Source: Lentimicrobiaceae bacterium | GTDB taxonomy: Bacteria; Bacteroidota; Bacteroidia; Bacteroidales; Lentimicrobiaceae | DNA: 9,945 nucleotides | Assembly: GCA_028697695.1 (NCBI GenBank) | Contig: JAQVEI010000046.1 | Coordinates: forward strand, 1-9,945 | Direction of reading: 5' to 3' | Shown here: positions 4,815 through 9,945 of the stretch, piece by piece | Layout: each line of letters starts with the position of its first letter | Numbering within the stretch: the stretch's first letter is position 1 | Translations under genes and position numbers: made by a program | Notes under the pieces: model-generated | What the model was told of the DNA's origin: nothing | What the model saw: only the letters and a program-made list of their open reading frames with translations | Database searches by the model: none

Positions 4815-6775
4815 AGGTCTGATTTGCTGAAAATGATATTTAAACGCGTGCCCTCTCCGGGCTGGGAATACAGTTTCATCCTGCCATTGAACATGGTAAC
4901 ACGGCTCCGGATGTCCTCCCAGCCAATTCCCGTGCTGCTTTTGTCCGCATCCTCAGGCATCCCTTTTCCATTATCCATTATCTCAAGTTCAAGAGATTCG
5001 CCTGTCTTTCGCAGAACAATACGGATGGCTGTTGCATGCGCATGTTTAAGAATATTATTCACACTTTCCTGCACTACACGATAAAGCGCGATTTCAAATG
5101 GCTCCGGCAAGCGCTGATCAATGCCGTGAATGATTATCTCCATGTTTATCTTACGGCCCGAGTTTATTTTTGAAGCCATATCGTTAAGTGCTGCCACCAA
5201 ACCCAGACGAATGAGGGCAGAGGGCATCAGGTTGTGCGATATTTGCCGAAGGTCAGTAACCGATTGATCAATCAGCAGGCCGGCATTTTTTAACGATTCA
5301 CTATTTTCATCTTCTGTATATACGTCCTCAAGTGCGGCTATATTGAGGCGGGCTGCGGAAAGCAATTGTCCCAATCCGTCATGCAGTTCCATAGCTATGC
5401 GCTTACGTTCATTTTCTTCGGCATTCAGCATTTGATTGTAAGCCTGTTTCTGGATGGCTGCTTTTTCATGCTCAGCGCTTACCTGCATTCGGTATTTAAT
5501 CCGCTGATGCCTCAACAGCAACACAGCCAAAACAAGTAAACTTATCAAAGCCACGGCCAGCAGCAGATTGCGGTTTCTTACCCGTTGTTGCTCCAGCTCA
5601 AGCACTTTAATCCGGTTTTGATTTTGCAGCAACGTAATCTCTGATTCCTTTTGCTCCGACTCAAAACGCGCACTCATTTCAGCAATAAGTTCACTGTTGG
5701 TTTTACTGTAAATTGTATCGTTGATGGAGTCATAAACTTTTAAAGCTTCGTAAGCCTTTTTATAATCTCCCTTACGTGAATACATTACCGAATAGGCCTC
5801 ATACACCTTCGACAAGCGGAACAGGGCCTTTTGATTTTCGGCCAGTACCCTGGCTGAATCAATCATAGTTTTTGCTGTAGAATAATCCTTTAAAATAGTA
5901 TACAGCATACTTAAATTGATAAATGCAGAGATACGGGAGTTTTGATTGCCTAATTCCTGAGCCAGTTTTAAAGAACGTTCAAACATTGCCAGGGACTTAC
6001 GGTATTCGCCGCGTGATTTATAAATCAGAGCCATATTGTTCAAGAGAATCCCCATTCCGTATTTGTCCTCAATCTCTTCCTTAATCCTTAATGATTTATC
6101 ATAATAAAGAAGCGCTGAATCATCTTCTTTCATGAATGAATACGTAAGTCCGATATTCGTAAGCGAAGCACCTATACCATAGAGATCATTCACCGATTCG
6201 TAAGTTTTTAATGCCCGGTTGTGATACTCATGAGCTTTTTTATACTGCTTTAATTCTGAATAAACCAAGCCCAAATTATTGTATACGTTGGCGGTTGTTT
6301 TTTTATTCCCGTTTGTTTTCAGAACATCCAGCGCCTGGTAATAGGCGCGTATGGCTTCCTTATAGTCGCCCCGGTTTTTGTATACCATACCCATGTTGTT
6401 GTAGGCACCAATAGTTATGGCACTATAGCCGGCAATTCGACTTTGCTGCATAGCAAACTGATAATAACGCAAGGCACTGTCATATTGAGAAGTGATGTCA
6501 TACACTATCCCTTTCAGGTTGTAAGCAACCGCCATACCCCGGTTAAACTTAAGCCGCCGGCTTTCATTCAAAGCCTCGCCGGCCAGTTGACCCGCTCTTT
6601 CAGTATCTTCATATAGGTAAGCTAACGACAAACGATTCAATGCATTTACCAGGTTGGTATCGCGTGCCCGCCCGGTACGAATAGCCCGCTCAAGGCTGTC
6701 CGTGAGCTGTGATTGAGCGTTTAAATTTCCCGAAAGTAAAACAAAAAAGGCAAGTACGGCAATGACTTTTGGCAT
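4811..6775 (-). CDS. TPR-containing sensor histidine kinase (NarX/HisKA_3 type)
   Basis: A 654-residue membrane kinase. A signal peptide (residues 1-20, ending NLNA) is followed by a periplasmic part of about eight tetratricopeptide repeats (about 40-345), with typical segments such as AYNNMGMVYKNRGDYKEAI and VYNNLGLVYSELKQYKKA. A coiled-coil linker (about 360-400) leads to one transmembrane helix (about 402-422), a second linker, and the HisKA_3 dimerisation domain with the phosphorylated His465 in ERKRIAMELHDGLGQ. The HATPase_c domain (about 555-650) has the N box QESVNNILKHA, DNGKGM and GIGWEDIRSR. The kinase is complete. The TPR region probably senses a protein or peptide partner; the signal is unknown. 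It is the first gene of a two-gene operon with the response regulator. Confidence 0.95.
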   Translation of the reverse strand: MPKVIAVLAFFVLLSGNLNAQSQLTDSLERAIRTGRARDTNLVNALNRLSLAYLYEDTERAGQLAGEALNESRRLKFNRGMAVAYNLKGIVYDITSQYDSALRYYQFAMQQSRIAGYSAITIGAYNNMGMVYKNRGDYKEAIRAYYQALDVLKTNGNKKTTANVYNNLGLVYSELKQYKKAHEYHNRALKTYESVNDLYGIGASLTNIGLTYSFMKEDDSALLYYDKSLRIKEEIEDKYGMGILLNNMALIYKSRGEYRKSLAMFERSLKLAQELGNQNSRISAFINLSMLYTILKDYSTAKTMIDSARVLAENQKALFRLSKVYEAYSVMYSRKGDYKKAYEALKVYDSINDTIYSKTNSELIAEMSARFESEQKESEITLLQNQNRIKVLELEQQRVRNRNLLLAVALISLLVLAVLLLRHQRIKYRMQVSAEHEKAAIQKQAYNQMLNAEENERKRIAMELHDGLGQLLSAARLNIAALEDVYTEDENSESLKNAGLLIDQSVTDLRQISHNLMPSALIRLGLVAALNDMASKINSGRKINMEIIIHGIDQRLPEPFEIALYRVVQESVNNILKHAHATAIRIVLRKTGESLELEIMDNGKGMPEDADKSSTGIGWEDIRSRVTMFNGRMKLYSQPGEGTRLNIIFSKSDL

Positions 6776-6836
6776 AAGCGTAGTGTTTATAACCGGGAAA
6801 AAATTACAACATATTTCTATTTATTTCCTATAAAAC

Positions 6837-6844
6837 CAAAAGTA
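6837..6844 (-). promoter_or_regulatory. Candidate -7 box for the sensor kinase operon
   Basis: On the minus strand this reads TACTTTTG, matching TAnnTTTG, 61 bp upstream of the ATG at 6775. No TTG element is seen at the expected distance, and the tandem 13-bp element found upstream of the LuxR-type gene is absent here, so the operon does not appear to share that control. Confidence 0.45.
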
Positions 6845-6950
6845 ACTTATTTATTTACCTTCATGTGATTTTTTCCCCATCCAGGCGCTGATACCGTAAT
6901 ATCTTGTTGTCGATTACAGGGCTTATTTTCAGGTAGATAGCAACAGTCAT

Positions 6951-6967
6951 TTTACATTAGATGTAAA
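6951..6967. promoter_or_regulatory. Perfect palindrome TTTACAT-TAG-ATGTAAA
   Basis: Two 7-bp arms are exact inverse copies around a 3-bp spacer, in the 286-bp gap between the HU/SPOR gene and the sensor kinase gene. A plus-strand TAATTTTG lies 12 bp further on, at 6980-6987. The size and symmetry fit a dimeric regulator site. No gene that would use the plus-strand box is visible, and the nearest gene start is the kinase at 6775. The rest of the gap shows nothing else I can support. Confidence 0.35.
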
Positions 6968-7061
6968 CGTGCAATGGATTAATTTTGTGTACCGGCTGAA
7001 CAATTAATGACTTGTGTTTTGCATCAACAGCTAAACTGAAGGACCTCAGGGAACCGGAGTT

Positions 7062-8036
7062 TTATTTTTTCGTGAACAGCCAGGCTGAATTCATTTCACC
7101 CTGCCTTAAAATCTGCAGTTGATTGATTGCCTCATGCTTACGCGAAAACCCGGCAATGCTCACCATATGCAAACCTTGCGGATTTACACCGATAATCTTC
7201 GCTTCGTAACCTTTTTCTTTAAGCACACCAACCAGGTTATCGGCATTGTTTTTCACTCCAAAAGCTCCTGCAATAATAAAATAAACCTCATCTTCACCGG
7301 CAGCCGGTACTTCCGGAGTTGCGGACTCAGCGGGTTTTATTTCTTTAGCAACTTCCGGTTCCGGTTTAAATCGTTCAACTTCTACTACTGCTATCCTGAT
7401 ACTGTTTTCAGGCGCCGGAGCTGTGTATTCGTAGGCTGAAGGCCACCACGAAGCAGTGGCGCCGGCCATGGATGCCACTTTATCCGTATTCATGAGTGCC
7501 CATAGGCTAAGACTTGCAAAAGGCAGGAATATGGCGGCCCTTATCAGCGTTTTTCGCAACTGCCTGTTACCTGTAATAATATGTACCCGTTTGTTTTGTT
7601 TTCGTAATGGATTCCGGTTGATGGGAGCCGATATAAAACCGGGCAAACCAAATGCATCGTCCAGTAAATTGGCATGCTCTTCCGGAAGAAATTGCAGGTG
7701 ACCCTCTTTATCTTCAAACAACAAACCAATGCCTTCAAGTACTATTTTATCTCCAATGCCTAACCGGCTGAATGCCGAAATTACCTCTTTTTTAATATAT
7801 TCACTTGCCTGAGAATAGGATATTCCGAGCTTTTGACTGATATAATGGGTGAGCAAACCATCGTTGGTTTTCAACTTTGCATTAAAAGCTATTTGCCGGG
7901 AGGGCGGATGAAAGGTATGCTGTTGGGGATGTATAAAAGCCGGCACATAATTGGCAATAAACCCTCCTATACCGGGTACAATAACGCAATCGTTGGTAGA
8001 GAGCAGTTCAACAATTTCTTTTTTAATGCCAATCAT
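7062..8036 (-). CDS. HU-CCDC81-like and SPOR domain membrane protein
   Basis: A 324-residue protein typical of Bacteroidota. The N-terminal part (about 1-130) matches the paired prokaryotic CCDC81-type HU-like domains, with NDCVIVPGIGGFIANYVPAF, FHPPSRQIAFNAKLKTNDGL and, later, GDKIVLEGIGLLFED. One transmembrane helix follows (about 164-183). After a Pro/Glu-rich linker (about 205-247), the C-terminal SPOR domain (about 250-322) has VYFIIAGAFGVKNNADNLV and GLHMVSIAGFSRKHEA. SPOR domains bind denuded septal peptidoglycan, so a role in the cell envelope or at the division site is likely; the HU-like part should be cytoplasmic. The precise function is not established. It lies 82 bp after kdsB with no clear promoter, so it is probably the last gene of that operon. 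Confidence 0.9.
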   Translation of the reverse strand: MIGIKKEIVELLSTNDCVIVPGIGGFIANYVPAFIHPQQHTFHPPSRQIAFNAKLKTNDGLLTHYISQKLGISYSQASEYIKKEVISAFSRLGIGDKIVLEGIGLLFEDKEGHLQFLPEEHANLLDDAFGLPGFISAPINRNPLRKQNKRVHIITGNRQLRKTLIRAAIFLPFASLSLWALMNTDKVASMAGATASWWPSAYEYTAPAPENSIRIAVVEVERFKPEPEVAKEIKPAESATPEVPAAGEDEVYFIIAGAFGVKNNADNLVGVLKEKGYEAKIIGVNPQGLHMVSIAGFSRKHEAINQLQILRQGEMNSAWLFTKK

Positions 8037-8118
8037 AAAGAATATTTAATTTCCGGATATAAATTAAAAGGTGCTTACTAAAATCCGGCTGCTAAGATAA
8101 GGCCATAGCAGCAATTTT

Positions 8119-8886
8119 TCAAGCATTGTTGGTAAGTTTTAATAAGTCTTCTGGGGTATCTATGCCAATGGTTTCGTATTCAGTAATTTTGGTATAAATT
8201 TGAAATCCATGATACAGCCAGCGCAATTGCTCGAGAGATTCGTTTAACTCAGGAGGTGCTGGTGGTAATGAAACCAACTGTTGCAACACCCCGGTTTGAT
8301 AGCCGTATATGCCGATATGTTTATAAAAATTGCCTGAATTTGCCCATGTTTCCGGCTGAAATCCCCGCTGAAACGGGATGGGCGACCGGCTAAACCATAA
8401 CGCCCGTCCAACACTGTCAGTCACTGCTTTTACTACATTGGGGTTATGCACATCGCCGGATGATGTTATCTTTTTGATAAGGGTTGCAATGCCTACTTTC
8501 GGATCTTTTAGCAGGGTGGCTACTGCCTCAATCTGAGCCGGCTCAATAAAGGGCTCATCTCCCTGTATGTTAATGGCCGTGCGGTAAGTCTCACCTCTTT
8601 CAGCGAGTATATTAATGGTTTCCCCAAGTCTGGCAGTGCCCGATTCGTGATGAGCCGAGGTAAGTATGGCGTGCCCGCCAAACCTTTCAACATGCGTTAA
8701 AATCCGCTGATCATCGGTAGCAACCACCACTTTTTGAAGTGCCTTACATGCAACAGCCCGGGCATACACGCGTTCAATCATGCTTACCCCTTGTATAAGT
8801 ACAAGGGCCTTTCCGGGAAAACGGGTTGAAGCATAACGGGCCGGAATAATACCGATGCAGCCGGATGAAACATCAGAACAGGCCAT
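8119..8886 (-). CDS. kdsB: 3-deoxy-manno-octulosonate cytidylyltransferase (CMP-Kdo synthetase)
   Basis: KdsB activates Kdo with CTP to give CMP-Kdo for lipopolysaccharide core synthesis in the cytoplasm. The start at 8886 gives MACSDVSSGCIGIIPARYAS and a 255-residue protein, the usual length; the longer frame from 8958 would add 24 unrelated residues lying inside the upstream kinase gene. Motifs in order are ARYASTRFPGK (residues 16-26), VVVATDDQRI, QGDEPFI (with the metal-binding Asp110), FSRSPIPF, HIGIYGYQ, LEQLRWL and GIDTPEDL. The usual SGT(D/E)R motif reads SGTAR (Ala85), an unusual change at a normally acidic position. The start overlaps the end of the deoxynucleoside kinase gene by 14 bp, indicating co-translation. 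Function is firm unless Ala85 weakens activity. Confidence 0.93.
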   Translation of the reverse strand: MACSDVSSGCIGIIPARYASTRFPGKALVLIQGVSMIERVYARAVACKALQKVVVATDDQRILTHVERFGGHAILTSAHHESGTARLGETINILAERGETYRTAINIQGDEPFIEPAQIEAVATLLKDPKVGIATLIKKITSSGDVHNPNVVKAVTDSVGRALWFSRSPIPFQRGFQPETWANSGNFYKHIGIYGYQTGVLQQLVSLPPAPPELNESLEQLRWLYHGFQIYTKITEYETIGIDTPEDLLKLTNNA

Positions 8887-9511
8887 GAATCTCGGCGTTG
8901 ATACGTTCAATAATGTGCGCAAGGTCCTCCGGTCGTTCTGAAAAATTGATGTTGTCAACCTCCACTATCATTACCTTACCCAATGAATAGGTGCTTATCC
9001 AGGCTTCATACCGATCGTTAAGACTACGCAGATAATCCAGTCTGATGGCATTTTCGTACTCCCGTCCCCGCTTTTGTATTTGGCTAACCAGCCTGGGCAC
9101 ACTCGCCCTGAGATAGATAAGCAAATCCGGTGGCTTAACAAAGGTGCTCATCAGTTCAAACAAAGACGCGTAATTTTCAAAATCGCGCTTAGTCATCAGT
9201 TTCATGGCATGCAGGTTGGGCGCAAATATATACGCATCTTCGTATATAGTGCGGTCCTGAACAACAGTGTGCCCACTGTTGCGAATCTGAATTACCTGTC
9301 TGAAGCGGCTGTTTAAAAAATAAACCTGAAGGTTAAAAGACCACCGCTGCATGTCTTCGTAAAAGCTGGGCAGATATGGGTTTACGTCTACATCCTCGTA
9401 ATGTGCCTGCCAGTTAAAATGTTTGGACAGCAGGCTGCACAAAGTTGTTTTACCCGACCCAATATTGCCGGCAATGGCAATGTGCATGGGCTTATCGTAA
9501 TTATTTTCCAT
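8873..9511 (-). CDS. Deoxynucleoside kinase
   Basis: A 212-residue member of the dNK family (dCK/dGK/dAK type), which phosphorylates deoxynucleosides at the 5' position for nucleotide salvage. The P-loop GNIGSGKTT spans residues 15-23. DRTIYED (86-92) is the family's ERS/DRS-like motif that positions substrate, and the lid region follows at about 138-156 with several arginines and lysines (RLVSQIQKRGR). Which deoxynucleoside it prefers cannot be told from sequence alone. The start at 9511 gives MENNYDKPMHIAIAGN; the ATG at codon 9 also fits. The gene follows the GH3-family gene by 32 bp and overlaps kdsB by 14 bp, so the three are probably one operon. Confidence 0.92.
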   Translation of the reverse strand: MENNYDKPMHIAIAGNIGSGKTTLCSLLSKHFNWQAHYEDVDVNPYLPSFYEDMQRWSFNLQVYFLNSRFRQVIQIRNSGHTVVQDRTIYEDAYIFAPNLHAMKLMTKRDFENYASLFELMSTFVKPPDLLIYLRASVPRLVSQIQKRGREYENAIRLDYLRSLNDRYEAWISTYSLGKVMIVEVDNINFSERPEDLAHIIERINAEIHGLF

Positions 9512-9543
9512 CTAATGAATGCATTTGAGCGTTCAGGGTTAAC

Positions 9544-9945
9544 TTAAACGCTTTGTTTTAAAAGCTGCATGATTTCCTCCACATGCTCCCGGTTGTTTGA
9601 CAACCTGGGTATCTTGTACTGTCCACCCAGCCTGTCGCGGTTTTTTAGCCATTGATAAAATGTACCATTGGGCAATACCCTTATGAGGGGTTTATCCAAT
9701 ATCATGTTGCGGTATCGTTTGGCTTCATAGTCTGAATTAAGTGCTTTCAGGGCCTGATCGAGCTGTTCACCGAAATGGTCAATATCCGCTGGATTTTTTT
9801 CAAATTCAATCAGCCATTCGTGGGCACCATTCCTGCCTTCATCAAAATAAACCGGTGCCGCGGTAAATTCATTTATCAGGGCGCCTGTTTTTTCGCAGCC
9901 TTGTTGCAGCGCCTGTAGCGCATTGTCCTCTATAACCTCTTCACC
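9544..9945 (-). CDS. GH3 auxin-responsive promoter family protein, C-terminal part
   Basis: The last 133 codons of a gene that starts beyond the right edge. The translation contains GAHEWLIEFEKNP, LDQALKALNSDYEAKRY, VLPNGTFYQWLKNRDRLGGQ and KIPRLSNNREHVEEI, which match the C-terminus of the bacterial GH3 family (relatives of plant GH3 acyl-acid amido synthetases of the adenylate-forming superfamily). Full-length members are about 500 residues. The substrate in bacteria is unknown; members are widespread in Bacteroidota. It is the most upstream gene visible in the cluster leading to the deoxynucleoside kinase and kdsB. Confidence 0.88.
   Translation of the reverse strand, partial: GEEVIEDNALQALQQGCEKTGALINEFTAAPVYFDEGRNGAHEWLIEFEKNPADIDHFGEQLDQALKALNSDYEAKRYRNMILDKPLIRVLPNGTFYQWLKNRDRLGGQYKIPRLSNNREHVEEIMQLLKQSV

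Noticed and set aside
7007..7039. Ten-codon plus-strand peptide after the TAATTTTG box at 6980
   Set aside because: It is too short and has no supporting features; any transcript there is more likely noncoding.
7033..7062. Terminator after the HU/SPOR gene
   Set aside because: AAACT/AGTTT arms can pair, but the inner sequence pairs poorly and no T-run follows on the minus strand.
8887..8958. Longer kdsB start at 8958
   Set aside because: The added 24 residues are not part of the KdsB family and lie inside the deoxynucleoside kinase gene. The ATG at 8886 gives the normal length.

Overview
The window looks like a chromosomal stretch from a member of the Bacteroidota, probably a Cytophagales-like environmental lineage. 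The placement is inferred from gene content: a prokaryotic CCDC81-type HU/SPOR protein, a bacterial GH3-family protein, a TPR sensor kinase paired with a NarL-type regulator, and a lipoprotein with an acidic stretch after the lipid-attached cysteine. It is also supported by -7 boxes of the Bacteroidota form TAnnTTTG placed upstream of several genes. No rRNA, tRNA, CRISPR array or intact mobile element was seen.

Left edge (1-610, minus strand): the start of kce (3-keto-5-aminohexanoate cleavage enzyme) preceded by kal (3-aminobutyryl-CoA ammonia-lyase). These are two steps of the lysine fermentation route to acetate and butyrate, and the rest of the operon lies beyond the left edge. A 389-bp divergent spacer separates kal from a plus-strand gene for a DUF438-hemerythrin-PAS protein (1000-2190), a likely redox, oxygen or NO sensor. 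This ends at a bidirectional terminator shared with a convergent lipoprotein gene (2286-3029).

Middle (2286-6775, minus strand): in transcription order, a TPR-type sensor histidine kinase, its NarL/FixJ response regulator (ATGA overlap), a 486-bp repeat array with a broken GxxExxY gene beside it, a stand-alone LuxR-type DNA-binding protein, and the lipoprotein. The LuxR gene and the lipoprotein gene each have a pair of 13-bp direct repeats exactly 33 bp upstream of a TAnnTTTG box. This suggests that one regulator, either the LuxR protein itself or the nearby response regulator, controls both.

Right part (7062-9945, minus strand): a tight housekeeping cluster transcribed as GH3-family protein (partial), deoxynucleoside kinase, kdsB (CMP-Kdo synthesis for lipopolysaccharide) and a HU-like/SPOR membrane protein. 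The start of kdsB is best placed at 8886, downstream of the longest possible start.

The two most interesting items are the duplicated, identically spaced operator-like element and the higher-order repeat array that abuts the GxxExxY remnant.
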